Origin: Sistotremastrum niveocremeum HHB9708
Lineage: Eukaryota; Basidiomycota; Agaricomycetes; Sistotremastrales; Sistotremastraceae
Direction of reading: 5' to 3'
DNA length: 64,000 nucleotides
NCBI GenBank assembly: GCA_001630475.1
Contig: KV419403.1
Span: 602,159 to 666,158, forward strand
Every line of letters starts with the position of its first letter. Position 1 is the first letter of the stretch. Of this stretch, positions 35,619-47,348 are shown piece by piece. Below the pieces are notes generated by a model that was given only the letters and a program-made list of their open reading frames with translations, was not told the DNA's origin and did no database searches. The position numbers and the translations under genes are program-made.

Positions 35619-36233
35619 TGTGACACTTGCATCTGGATCGGGTAAGGTGACGGTGGAAGAGGAGAGAATGTTGGTGAGCTCAGAAAGGTCAATATCCTTG
35701 CCGCCCTTCGCAGCAGTGGAGGTGATAGTGGTGCGGAGGGTGTGATAGGAAGGATGGAGGCGCAACAGTATGACATCAGTGATTTGGACATCATCGATGA
35801 CACACTTGAGGTTCTCAAGCGTCTTCCGAATGCGAGTGATTTCGTTTAAGAAAACAGAAATCGGCTTAGACGGATCATGCACGACGCTATAAAGTTCACC
35901 TCGTGCTGCCCATCGACGCGGAAGGGTTGAACGACCGAAATACGTCGCAATGGCCTTCAAGCAGTCTAAGCCAGACTTTTTACCGAGAACGATGTAGCGC
36001 AATTCCGGAGATAGCGCTTGATAGATGCACCAGACCAATTGGCCATCGATTCCTTTCTTGTCGTCAGGAACGGTAGCAGGAAGAGGGTCTTCGGCAAGAT
36101 AGGCTGCGCCAGCTCCGCAAAAGAACATGTGGCAGCATTGCAACCAAGTGACATAGTTGTCCTCGGTGAGTTTGGCTTCCTGAGCAAAAGCTGCTGCAAT
36201 GGCAGAGTTGAGAGAGGCATTGGTAGTAGTCAT
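35619..36233 (-). other. Gag-like region, capsid part (UBN2-type), fossil piece
   Basis: Reads as a copia-type gag N-terminal part starting MTTTNASLNSAIAAAF; TEDNYVTWLQCCHMFF and RWAARGELYSVV are typical of UBN2/retrotran_gag. The hAT element borders it on the left. Treated as part of the retroelement, not a host gene. Confidence 0.8.
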
Positions 36234-36470
36234 GATGTGTACGAATGAAGATAGTAGTTGGACGAATAAGGGATTGGTGATGGATGTGTGAGAAAATCCA
36301 GGGACCAATTATAATGGAGATAGAGTTGATGTGGATGATGTGGATGAGGATGATGGAATAGGAAAGAGATGCTGAGAAAGGGGTGCTGAATAGGGAAGGT
36401 GGTTGTTGAAGAACCAGGCACAGAAGACTCAGATGATGGAAGGGATCAGGGAGCACCAGGGCTCATAACC

Positions 36471-36677
36471 TGTTAGGATTAGAGCACACTAAGATGAGGA
36501 GAGAAAAGCACAGAGGTTCCGCAAGAGCAGGAACGAACACAGAGGCGACGGCAGAGCCAGTCGCGAGCACAGAGAGGATGGCCGGATGTTGATATTCGCG
36601 CGCGCAAACAACTACAAATACACGTGACTACGATATCTACGATTACGCGACTTGCCCAAACAAACATAAACTTAACA
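36471..36677 (-). repeat. 5-prime LTR of the copia-type element
   Basis: 207 bp, terminal TG...CA in element orientation, identical to the visible part of the other LTR. It is followed on the minus strand by GGTTATGAGCCC, a possible primer-binding site. Confidence 0.92.
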
Positions 36678-36682
36678 AGATC

Positions 36683-38668
36683 AAAAGGCCTTCGAGTTAC
36701 AAAGGAGTGTATGATGACAGAAGTTTGGATGTAATTCAAGAGGATTCCAATGAGTGTGGGAGTGAAGAAGGCACACGGCGAGAGGAACCAGATTTTTAAT
36801 GCCCGATCCTGTTTTGTTCGCCACACGAATACATTGAGGCAAGCTTCATAGCACAATACCAAAGACGAGAAAGGAAAGAGCGATCGATATCGGAGCGTGC
36901 GAACAATGGCAAATGCCGTTCACAGGCGCCCATATTCAAGCGCCCAACTCGAAAGCAGAACAAGACTGAATTCACAACTTTGTATTGAATAATGATCTAC
37001 ATCAGTATCTCATTGACGACGAGATGAGACGAGGTGCACAGGAATGATTGGCGGGGGCTGTGCATCAGATCTACGCGAATAGTAGTAGTATCAGTGTATC
37101 GAGGTCAGGATGAGTTCTTGCCGGCGGACTAGGGATCTTCGAGGCGTCTTGGTAAAATTACAAGAAGTACAGAGGGTTGCGAAGGGCATAGCAAACCACA
37201 TTTGCTGGAAAGGTTCTACGTCATAAACTCCTTGGTAAAGGTGTGTCGAGGAGATGAAATCTGTAGATTGTTGGCGACCTTGATTGAAGAAGAAGAAATT
37301 ATGTCGAAGTTCCCGTTCGTCGAGATCATCATAGTTCCTGAGCTTTTACTGGGTGCAATAAAAGTAGTGAATGAGTTTTGAGCATCAGACGTAAAACGAC
37401 CAGAAATTACAGATATATGGTTCGGGGATCTCGGAGTCCTGGCTCAGTTACGCGTCGGCAAAGGAAGTTTAATGACCCGGTCTACGAATCGGAGGCTTCG
37501 GGGACAACGAAGAATGACATTTGTGATGGTTATCTCGTACAACGGATGACGCCATCAGAAGGAATATGTGTCTGCGTTCGGGATTGTTTAGCACCGAGTC
37601 CATGGGGAAAACTGCACGTAGATTGCAGGCAGGCTCTGAATCGAGTGCGCAAGCGGCTGAAAGAGTGAGCAAGTCTGGCTCATCGATTATCCTTCTCCGA
37701 GCAAGCCTCATAGCGCCGTCGAAATGGGAGAAAATTGTCGATTATTGAATGGGGACGTTCCGGGACCTCCTGAGACTGCCAGCAGGAACCAATTTAAGAG
37801 AAAAATGCCCCAGCGTTTCAACAAACCAGATGCAAGATCGAGGTCGGGATGTCCGGTCATAACGCCTTCGGAACCGAGCTGAGCACCGCTAAATCATCGG
37901 AAAATCACAGTGCCAAAAATTTTCAGATCACGAGCACGGCGATTCAGAATATTCAGAAAGGAGAGAGCACAGCTCCTGGACGGAGTCTACGCAAGCGCAC
38001 TTGCGTAGACTTGTTTACGGAGCTCCCGCAAGATACAGGAACAACCGGTGCGAAAGCAGATAAAGAATAGTCGGTTTTGCGAGAGATAAAGGGCCGTCGA
38101 CGTGGATAGTTGATGCAACCTCGATGGCATGCGGGAGGGGTTCCAATATATCTGATGGACGTGTCGCCACCGTTTAATCGAGACGAGCGGGCACCGACCC
38201 CCATACGTGTAAATTGGTTTGCAGACGACATGAGCGGGACACCAGTCCGAGCTCATCTACCCTTTTTGGGAATACAAGCACTGTTTCAGATATTCAGACC
38301 AGGTCATTAGATGGACGAAGAGTATCATTTTTCTTCATTATACTCACAGTAAACACGGCTCTTTAGCGAAGCTCAGCGACCTGCTAGGCTGGGGAACAAG
38401 CTGAGTGAGATAATGCGATGATTTGGATCCGCGTCGAGGGAAGCATGAGAGCTCGGCAGCGAGTCAGCCGTTCGGCAAACGCCGGCCCTCGTTGCTGTGA
38501 TACTCCACTGCTACGCTCATCTTATCCTATTCCTACCCTCAGATGCATTGCGAGCCTCTGGCTTAGTAAACATACTCTTCGAATACTCGATACGCATCCA
38601 ACCATACCCATAACTCTGCCAATCTACACCCAGCGTATCATTGCAGCGTCCACGCTACCCTCACACCC
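36683..38668. other. Gene-poor stretch upstream of the G alpha gene
   Basis: Before the retroelement insertion this was the upstream region of the F-box gene at 31491. A hydrophobic minus-strand frame (36862-36683, AFFTPTLIGILLNYIQTSVI) is open but isolated. The plus-strand frames around 37378-38070 show no family. Pyrimidine-rich promoter sequence precedes 38669. Confidence 0.4.
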
Positions 38669-40030
38669 ATGGGCAATTGCTCCAGCGTCCAAGACAAGGC
38701 GGAGAAGGACAGGTCAGATGAGATTGACCGGCAGATAGAGGAGGACTCTAAGAAGTTCAAGAAAGAATGCAAGATTCTGTTATTAGGTACGTCCGTTCCT
38801 GGCATTTCGATTTGTGGCATCATTTTGAAGTTGGTGCTACCTCGCAGGGTCGGGGGAAGGTGGAAAGAGTACAATCGTGAAGCAGATGAAGATCATTCAC
38901 CAGAACGGATACACCAGACAGGAGTTGGAACCGTTCAAACAAATTGTGTATCGAAACCTTGTCGATTCAGCTCAGGATATCGTCCGAGCTATGGAGAAGC
39001 TGAAGTTGTCCCCCGTTGAGCCCAGCAATCGAGTACGTCACTATAACTTCCTTCCAGAAAACGGCAATGCTCAACAAAGACCCCTCCGTCACAGATACAC
39101 GCCCAGCGCATCGCCGCATACGAGCTTGTTAAATCCGACGACAAATTCATTCTACCAGAAGAAATAACAAACGCAATCCATCATTTATGGGCCGATCCAA
39201 TCATCCAAGAGCTGATGGATCATTCCTCAGAGTTCTACCTCATGGATTCTGCCTCCTAGTACGAAGCGCTCGAATATTCCTTTGTGCTACCCCTGACCTC
39301 CTGTTTCACAGCTTCTTTTCCGAAGTCAACCGAATAGGTTCTCCGAGCTATCATCCAAGCGAATCTGATGTCCTGCGCTCGAGACAAAAGTCGACGGGTA
39401 TCACGGAGACCCGGTTCAACATGGGTCAACTATCGATACACATGTTCGACGTGGGAGGTCAGCGGAGTGAGCGGAAGAAGTGGATACACTGTTTCGAGAG
39501 TGTGACGAGCATTATCTTTTGCACTGCCCTGAGCGAATATGACCAAGTACGTTTCAGCTTCTCCCGACTTCCCACACTGCATTAATAGTCTAATTGCCCT
39601 GTTTGTTCTAGGTTCTTCTAGAAGAGTCGTCACAAAATCGAATGGCGGAGTCGTTGGTGTTGTTCGAATCCGTCATCAACTCCCGATGGTTCATGCGAAC
39701 GTCTATCATCCTTTTCCTCAACAAAATCGATGTCTTCAAGCAGAAGTTACCGAAAGTCCCGCTGGAACGATACTTTCCGGAATACACCGGCGGCCCAGAT
39801 ATCAGTAAAGCTGCAAAGTACATCCTGTGGAAATTTGTGCAAGCCAACCGAGCACAGTTGACAATATATCCACAGTACGTAGAGTCATTCGATGAAAAGA
39901 AGTTCGGCGCTAACCGGGGACGACTGCTAGTTTGACCCAGGCTACTGATACGTCGAATATTCGCTTAGTATTCGCGGCCGTCAAGGAGACTATCTTGCAG
40001 AATGCCCTGAAAGATTCGGGGATCCTGTAG
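38669..40030 (+). CDS. Heterotrimeric G-protein alpha subunit, divergent
   Basis: Transduces signals from seven-helix receptors at the plasma membrane. Six exons: 38669-38786, 38848-39032, 39095-39258, 39312-39546, 39612-39874 and 39931-40030 (354 aa, the standard length). MGNCSS is a myristoylation/palmitoylation start. The P-loop [12 protein letters not shown] (residues 40-48) has Gly44 where nearly all G alphas have Ser. Switch I is [13 protein letters not shown] with the arginine finger (Arg180) but Ser183 instead of Thr. Switch [14 protein letters not shown] is normal with Gln206. LFLNKIDVF (NKxD) is normal. The G5 loop reads TQATDTSNI instead of TCATDT. The C-terminus LKDSGIL lacks the pertussis-toxin Cys. 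Agarics have several such divergent G alphas besides the conserved four. Confidence 0.93.
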
Positions 40031-40898
40031 CATGAGCCATCTTGTGAGCGAAATCTGATCCTAAACCTGGTCAAGACTAATATGGTGATAGTGTCGCTTT
40101 TTGTTGCATATGCTTTCTCTTCTCATGATCCTCGACTGAATACACTTTCAGTCTCCTCCCTCGTCACTTTACGAACCATTGCTAAATAACACATGTGTCT
40201 CTTACGCCCGCCGCCTTCAGTAATTCCGAACGCATCCACGACTTCATGATCGCATGTTTTCCTCGTCATTCCACCTACATCCCTTCCCTCTTTCGTTCTA
40301 TCGTTTCTCCAACTCTCCGTCAGCTCTCCTCGTCCAGCCATCGTCATCATTATCTTTCATCGTCCGTTCTTTTTGGGCTTTAGCTTAGCACGACTCCCTT
40401 CTTTCCTATTTATTCTTCAGTGTCCGCGCGCTGTCTCTTCTATCCTCTCCTCGCAATAGCTCCTTCGGCGATTTTGGGCTTTCCCCCTCGGCCTGCGTAG
40501 ACTGTCGCGTCCATCCGACGCGTGCCGGAATACGACGGTGAGCAATGTCTACTATGCACCTCCGCACGTTCTAAATTCTTGTTTCGCTGGCAGACATCTG
40601 GGCATCACCCGAAGACGCATGTCAGGAGGAGCTTGTGCATTGTTTACGTATCATCTTGATCTTATTCCGCCCCTGTCGATTTTATTAGATGTAGTAACAG
40701 TGTACATATAGTGGACTACTAGTATTATTCTTGCAACTGTATCAGACCCCATTAGCTCCGCGATGCTTCGTCCACGTTAGATATCGCCGCTTAGTCTAAA
40801 GCAACTTGACGAGATAGACGCGCGGGACGCGTCATTCTGTTCCGTTGCTCTCAACTTCAATTTTGGTACCGACCGGACAACACGAAATCTTTGCAAGA
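40031..40898. other. Intergenic
   Basis: The G alpha 3-prime UTR, then pyrimidine-rich sequence (40130-40500) typical of a promoter/leader, before the UBX gene. No frame of interest. Confidence 0.5.
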
Positions 40899-42420
40899 AT
40901 GTCAGACAAAGATCAACTACTAGCAATGGGATTTGATCCTAAGCGTGTTGAATGTACGCCGTCTTCATTTCCATTTCGCGTGTTCGCCAACCCAACGTGA
41001 AACTGACGATGACTGCCGTGTCTTCCAGGGGCATTGAAGGCCACACAGAATCGAGGTCTACAACCCGCAATGGATCATATACTCGAACACGAATCCGATC
41101 CTGTACCTGATCTATCGGCTCCTTTGCCAGCCTCCTCTTCGGGTCCTCAGCCCATTGCAGTAGATGATGAAGACGAAGATGAAGCAGAAGCTTTGAAAGC
41201 TGCACTCAAATTGAGTCAAGGATCTGGCTCTGGAGGAGATGCTGCTGGTGCATCGGCCGGTGGCGAAGAAGCTCGTGTTCGTGTGCTTCCTATGTCTGGT
41301 TGTGCAAGGATATTGATTTGGGCGGTTCCTGCGATTAGTCGATCAAATGCCAGCAGTGTGGCAAGATCTTCAAGAACACTGCATTGGCGAACTTCCATGC
41401 CGAGAAATCGGGTCATGATCAATTCGAGGAATCCACGGAAGAAGTGAGTTTCCAAATTCTTGGTCGTTGAAATCACGGCTTATTTAGAGGATGATTATCA
41501 GATCAAACCGCTGACAGAGGAAGAGAAGAAAGAGCGGCTGGAGGAACTCCGACAGAAGATGGCTGAAAAGAGAGCAAAGAAGGCTGTTGAAGACGCTAAG
41601 GAGAATAAAGCCAACGAAGCATTGAGACGAAAAGCCGGGAAGGTATCTTCCGTTCTCTCTCTTTCTCGTGCCTCATCTCATTTCATGGAATATCAGGATA
41701 TCGGTGCCGCTCGAGAAGAGCTGAAAGCTAAAGAACTTGTGAAAGAAGCGGAACAGAAGAGAAGAGAGAAATTGGAAGATGCGAAAGCGAAGGCTGCTAT
41801 CAAAGCTCAGATCGAAGCGGACAAGAAAGCGCGAGCGGAGAAGGCTGCACGAGAGAAGGCATTGAGAGACGGTACTGCGTTGCCTGAGCCAGGGGTTTCA
41901 ACGCCTGCCCCTGTTACTCGGTCTGCCGGACCAGGTGTCTCTGGCAAAGATTATAAGGAGACCAGATTACAAGTGAGTACACCATCTAAAGTATGAGCAA
42001 AGGGTCTAACCAGTGGCTCGCTTCTCTAGATACGCCTGGCAAGTGGAGGACAACCATATACTACCACGCTACCTTCCGATTCCAGTGAGTCACCTTGTGC
42101 TTTCGCTCCCGGACGATGTATTGATGCTTTTCCGCTAGCTCTGACTGACGTAGCGGAATACCTCGCGGGACAAGTCCTGCAGGTGGATGTAGAGACCGTT
42201 TCATTCGCTCAGCACTTCCCAAGGCATGTGTCAAAGGCTGCACCTCCCCAGCACAATGTCTAATTACGACTCTGTTCTCTAGAAAACAATTCACGAGATC
42301 TGATTTCAGTAAAACTCTGAAAGAGCTCGGATTGACCCCTAGTGCAGTAAGTCGTCTTCAGTGGGATTCGGGTTTGAGGCACTCTGACCACGTTTAAAAC
42401 AGGTTTTGATAGCATCATGA
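40899..42420 (+). CDS. UBA-UBX protein with C2H2 finger (UBXN1/SAKS1-like)
   Basis: Probable Cdc48/p97 cofactor that links ubiquitylated substrates to the AAA ATPase. Nine exons: 40899-40953, 41029-41276 (or 41282), 41339-41443, 41502-41642, 41697-41972, 42030-42084, 42139-42223, 42283-42346 and 42403-42420 (348 aa). The UBA domain is residues 1-45 (LLAMGFDPKRVEWALKAT). A C2H2 finger follows near 102-125 (CQQCGKIFKNTALANFHAEK), then a long charged coiled coil (about 140-240), and the UBX domain from about 275 (IRLASGGQPYTTTL, LTDVAEYLAGQVL, FPRKQFTRSDFSKTL, LGLTPSAVLI). The intron 42224-42282 starts with GC (AG|GCATGT), a GC-AG intron. The finger between UBA and UBX is as in human UBXN1-related proteins. 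Confidence 0.92.
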
Positions 42421-42742
42421 TAGCGAGACGATGTATGAATATTTACACGAGCAATGCATGTACAATTAGCAGTCTCATAGCCTACGTTTGGTTGACGTAA
42501 TCAACTTTGGCCCACGTATGAGCTCCTGTACTTCTCGCGAACACATCGGGAGTGGCTCGAAAACGACGCAAGCATTAATATCCCGAGGAGGAAAGTGCCC
42601 TGAACCACGAGCCGAGCTTCACAGCGTGCAACGTGCTTGGACGAAACGAACGCTTTTCGTTCTGACTTCCTTCTTCCATAGTCAGCGTTTGAACAAACAA
42701 GTAGCCTCGGACTGAAAACCTGTGCCTGATGCTGCCATTCCT
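42421..42742. other. Short intergenic stretch
   Basis: Between convergent genes; only unsupported frames. Confidence 0.5.
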
Positions 42743-42940
42743 TCATTTCTGCGTCTCTTCACGTAGCGAATTTCTCAGTTTTTCAACTTGTCCGATAACA
42801 GTCGAATCGGGGCCTTGAGGGCCAAGCCTTTGTTTCTGCTCGATCAAGAACGACTGCAGATATGCCAGCGCGTCGGAGGTATCGATGCCTCTGATAGAAT
42901 TAGCTTTGATGTTAGGAGGCGGCTGCAGTGGGCGATCCAT
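42743..42940 (-). CDS. Small conserved-looking protein, 65 aa
   Basis: Single-exon minus-strand frame with a good start context (CACCATGGAT). It reads MDRPLQPPPNIKANSI, then DTSDALAYLQSFLIEQKQRL, DSTVIGQVEKLRNSLREE. Amphipathic helical pattern, no signal peptide, acidic/basic balance as in a small complex subunit. I do not recognise a family. Supported by codon use and start context only; a chance frame is possible. Confidence 0.45.
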   Translation of the reverse strand: MDRPLQPPPNIKANSIRGIDTSDALAYLQSFLIEQKQRLGPQGPDSTVIGQVEKLRNSLREETQK

Positions 42941-43163
42941 GGTGGACGCAGCGCAAGACGTTCAGAAAATTGTCGGCGCCTGCCGGTCGTTCAAATTGTC
43001 GTTGACCTTGACACAAGATTCGCAAAGGATATGCAATATGGACACAAACGAACAGGACAGGTAAAGAGAACCCTTACCTCTAAAGATGCTCGTGGTCGGC
43101 CTGAATGATAAAACGAATGGTGCACGCTGCGGGAGACATGTGAAGCAGACGAAGCAAAAGAAG

Positions 43164-43248
43164 TGGTTCGTACGAGGGTCGAACTCGCGACCTTGGCGTG
43201 TAATATCAAGTATTAGCACCACGCTCTAACCAACTGAGCTAACAAACC
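43164..43248 (-). tRNA. tRNA-Ile(AAU) with 11-nt intron
   Basis: On the minus strand: acceptor stem GGTTTGT pairs with ACGAACC, D arm TAGCTCAGTTGGTTAGAGC, anticodon stem TGGTG/CGCCA with loop CTAATA-A (anticodon AAT), and T arm GCGAG TTCGACC CTCGT. An 11-nt intron CTTGATATTAC sits at the canonical position after base 37. A CTTCTTTT tract follows as Pol III terminator. Confidence 0.95.
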
Positions 43249-45236
43249 GCCATATTGGCGGCCACAGCCATGACATTATACTCCGAGGGCAAATTGGGAT
43301 GATAACGAGAACTTCTATGCCCTAACTCGGTCGCGAATCATTACTCATTGCCGATCTTTGATCCTCGATCTCGATCATCAATCAACAATAACATCTTATT
43401 GAAGGTATTCGTGTTTGAAGTGCGTCCGTGTTGTTTTGTCCGGCAGTTACGGAAATACGTCTCGCTTTTTCGCTTCAAAACGAAGGATGATGCCTAGTAC
43501 TAGTATTCCACTCTTCTTTCGAACGTGCAGGAATTTTTCGATAGGCGACAAGCTTCTACCTCCTTTCTCGACAAGGGGTGCTACGAGTGTTGCGCAATGC
43601 GCCCACCCTCGGTCCGAGTATCGCGGAAGGACTCAATATTTCACGAATAACTGTAGATCACAAATACAAGCTAGAAAACTCGCGACGCCCACTGAGGCCT
43701 TTTTTTCCAGTCGCCATGGTATTTTTGCTTCCAAAGACATGAATGAATTTGAATTTTAGTGCCTTTGGCCTTCGACTTCGGTTGGATTGGCGGCTCGAAG
43801 CATTTGTTTCTTCCTTCGATTCGGTGGTATACCGATAACGAGGCCGATCATCAGTGCAGGGTGTCTGCAGCGTTTCATCATAGGCGACACGGACACCCGG
43901 AGTTTGCTCAGAGCCTACAGTCTCTGAATGTACAATGCGAGGATCTACAACACTGTTGTCGTCATCGTTCTGGAGAGCCAGCTTAATTGTGTCGACTTGA
44001 AATTCCTGCTCCAGATCGAGTAAGTCCTCGAGTCATTCTTGCTGCAGTGTGCCTTGCTTACGTCCTCTTGTCGGAGCTTTCGTCGGGCGCGCTTCGGGGA
44101 TCACTGGCACTTCGCATCATTTCGCGTGCAATAAGATGTCCGTACGCGAGATCTCGATTGATCGTCGAAGCCAATCCCAAACAGATTACCTGGTAGTCTC
44201 CACTAGTCAAGAGCGCAATCACGACATTCAGAAGAATTCGGCGTCGGACACTAAGATGGTGCGTGGTTCCAAGGATCTTTTCGGCCCTGATATCAGAACT
44301 TGCCCATCCGAGTCTGACGGCGGTGAAATAAATTATTTGGCAGAAAACTGAGCAGCAGGAAGAGGCCTACACGGAAGGATACAAAGCCATAAAGAGGCAC
44401 GGATGATGCCTATAGCACATTAGTCCTCAAAGAGGCCTCAACACTACAATACCAATGTCGAGGACTCACCGCATGAAGAAAGGAAACAGACAAGCTTCTC
44501 TGTATGAAACAAGAGAAATCGAATATTGTATTGCAAACGTTTCCTGCGGCATTCGCCTTGACGGTTTTACGTTTTCGCGCTTGCATTAGAAGTTGTAGCG
44601 GAACAAGACGGATGTAGCAACTGGGCGACGGGCGACGACCTTCCCATTTTGGTAGTTTGGATCCCGAGGAGCCTCTGGCAATTCTGATCCGCCGATGAAC
44701 TCATTGATCGTCAGTTTATTTCAGGGAGAAATCATCGAAGAACATTGATGCTGAACTTGTTTTGGTGAAGATTGGCAAAATAGCAAAGCGCCTCGATGCA
44801 GAGAAGTCTCGGCGGGTTGTAGCTACCCGACGGTATCTGTATCCCGTTGTTCTGGAGATCGCTTAATCAACCGAAATGCCTGATTACCATAATGACACGG
44901 TTGTTTCCAGTCAGTTCTATGACTCGGCAGACTGATTTTCATCACGAAAGACATCAGTTTGTTTCCTGAAATATTCGAGCGGCGAGAGAAATGCTTCGTG
45001 ATTGTTTGGCAGGAAGCCGAGTCTGCAAACGATGATATCTAAGCTCCATTTTCTGCTAGAAAATATTCTGATTTCGACCAAGTCGACGGCCGCCCTGACA
45101 GGAACGTTGATAGGCAATCGGCAAAGCATCCAGGGACCAATGTTTAGGTTTATTTGCCCCCGAATCCTGCTTCTCAGGTCAATTCCCTCGATATAATGTG
45201 ACCAGCCGCTTCTGCCTCCTGCCCTTGTCTGCGACG
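43249..45236. other. Gene-poor stretch
   Basis: About 2 kb with short plus-strand frames (43415-43759, 43987-44351) that show no recognisable domain or splice chain. The AT-rich 43250-43420 part may include upstream elements of the tRNA gene. Function not seen. Confidence 0.4.
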
Positions 45237-46875
45237 ATGAAGATAGCCAGAGGACGTATCAGTCGTACCATGAAGTCAGTGACTCTCTTCTTACAGTCTT
45301 TCTTATTACTATGCCTTTGTTTCCTTTTTTTTCTGCTTCCGGGTCTGACGTATGTGTCGCTATCGCAGTCCTCGCTCTCCCAGCAAATCGACATTAGTTC
45401 CTAGGGAAGAGTCTCCTAGTCCTTCGTAAGCACTCCATTTATGTCGGAGCATTGAGCAGACTCGCTGAAAAAAACACTTGTCCCTCCTCCGCATCTCAGC
45501 AGTCGAATCAAGACTCGCTCGTCGGAGTCCCCAGTCGCGAAGAGTCTCTCGATCAATAACTACAAGAACAAGAAACCTTATCGAACGGATCAAGATAGGG
45601 AAGCAGAGCTGGTCAATCATGAGTACAGCCGGAAAGTTGAGCCTCGGAGGGTGTTATGCGGGAATTGTAATACATGGGTGAAGTTACGCAATACAACTAA
45701 GTTCTGTCCCACTCCTTGGTAAGCCTATCCTTCTTCTCGCCGTCTCTTCCCTGTATCGATTCACTCTTCTGCATCCGACTTGTTATCCCGTGCTGATCTT
45801 TGTGGAAAATAGGTATGTACACATCGAAAAATGTAGGAAAAAGTCGGAGTGAGTGTTGTCATTTCTTCTTCATATTTTCCGAGGGCCAGTTCAAGTTTGT
45901 CGTGCAAATGGGAGACACTTTTCACTCCTACGATTTTTATCTCTTACCCGTAGGTTCTGGGGCCTGACTCTTTCTCTCTCCGTATAGCCAAGAACTTCAA
46001 CTGTGGGCCCGCCGTGTCAACAAGTCCGTTGTACCACCCTCGGACTGCGGTTCCCATCCTGGTACTCGACCGAGCACTCCTTCGCCTACGGTATGTCCTT
46101 TGCCAAAATCCTCAATCTTTCCCAGAAACTCATGTCTTTTTTTTTCCTCTTCCGCGTTACCTTTTGGATCTCCTGTGTTCAATTTCGGCCTCTCATTCAA
46201 CCCTGGGACTCACCTCTCCAGACCAAGATCGAAGAAAACGACGCGGCAAATCCCATCGATGTTGACAGGGACCCCATTGCCCCGCGCGCGGCACCAGACC
46301 ATCTCTTTTCATCCTCACCAGTCACATCTGATGACGACGAAGTCGATTCCGAAGACGACGGACCCAACACTCTCCCGGACACCCTTTCTCTCTCCATCAA
46401 ACGTGAGGAAGTCGAAGCTGCCCTTACTACCTCTTTTGCGGCTTCATCTTTGGAAAGCGCTCAGCGCACGCCGTCGCAGAAGAAATCGCCCTCCAAACCT
46501 CGTCTCACGATCAAGTTCAGAAATCCCCGCCCACCAATTCCGAGGCCGGATTTTTCGTCCGCTGCTGCGGCCCCCTCCATAAATATGGAAATGGATTCTG
46601 AGCCGCGTATCGTACAGCCACCTAGTTCGAGCTCTCCATCATCGGCTTCAGCAACTATTCAAACTATTCATTCTCTCCCGCCTTCACCTTCAAAAGATGC
46701 CAGGGACGCCCTTACCAACTCCACCGGCATAATCCGGCCACCCCGTAGCTACATTCGGGTTCCTACCCCTCCGTGGCTGAAGAATGGTGCAGACGACGAG
46801 GCATTTGAGCTAGACTTCGGCATGGACAGGTTTAAAAGAAACGCCGATTTTGAACGGGAGGATAGTCCTCTGTGA
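45237..46875 (+). CDS. Zinc-ribbon-like agaric protein of unknown function
   Basis: Six exons: 45237-45274, 45369-45425, 45500-45718, 45813-45848, 45988-46090 and 46222-46875 (368 aa). Introns of 74-139 nt, longer than elsewhere in the window; all junctions keep one frame. A metal-binding module spans residues about 80-120: RRVLCGNCNTWVKLRNTTKF, then C-P-T-P-W and YVHIEKCRKKS, i.e. CxxC...C...H-x3-C. This is a module I associate with basidiomycete nuclear proteins that accompany transposon-derived or DNA-binding genes. The remainder is Ser/Pro-rich and disordered, with acidic (SDDDEVDSEDD) and basic (KPRLTIKFRNPRPP) patches. Possible DNA-associated role; not proven. Confidence 0.75.
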
Positions 46876-47348
46876 AAAGGATCCGACCTTGATGTCAGCC
46901 GGGAAGAAAGACGATTTTCGAAGGGAAGCGAACGTCGTCTCTGGTGCAATATTTGTGAAGGTGTGACTGTCATCGCCCTATGTTCTCCTACATATTACCT
47001 CCGCATTTGTTTCATGATCTTCATTGTGGTCTTCTGTTCGACCTTCTGTGTCTGCGAGTCTTTCACGCATTCTCATCTACTGTTTGAGGAACACCTATCA
47101 TCTTTTGTTCAATCTGTCATGTTTTGATTCTTCGAGTGCTCTCGGACACCGTTGTCTTGCTTTATATTGTACATACTTGTTACATTGTTCAATTACGCAT
47201 AGGAACTATAATAGCGAATATATTCTGACATTAGCAAAGCGATATCGGTAGAGTCCAGAACGACACCCAATTCAAAATATGATGACACCAAGTCCCAGAA
47301 AAGAAAGCCGCGATGCGGAACACTGGCCCGGTTCAGCCCGAAGTCGTC
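46876..47348. other. Intergenic between convergent genes
   Basis: 3-prime UTR sequence of both neighbours, AT-rich near 47200. No gene seen. Confidence 0.5.

Larger units (their letters stand above)
31497..36682 (-). mobile_element. Short Ty1/copia-type LTR element, gag only, with a hAT element inserted in it
   Basis: Oriented on the minus strand. LTRs at 36471-36677 (5-prime) and 31502-31774 (3-prime, containing the assembly gap) begin TGTTAAG and end CCTAACA. A 5-bp target duplication AGATC flanks the element (31497-31501 and 36678-36682). A purine tract (GGTGGGAG) precedes the 3-prime LTR. Gag-like coding sequence is present, but I see no protease, integrase or reverse transcriptase, so the copy is not complete and would depend on relatives. 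The 173 LTR bases that can be compared are identical, which indicates a very recent insertion. A hAT-like element (32237-35610) is inserted within the gag region. Confidence 0.88.

Noticed and set aside
36683-36862. Hydrophobic minus-strand frame as an upstream exon of the F-box gene or a DUF6533 gene
   Set aside because: It runs into the LTR in a different frame from the F-box, and it lacks the DUF6533 landmarks.
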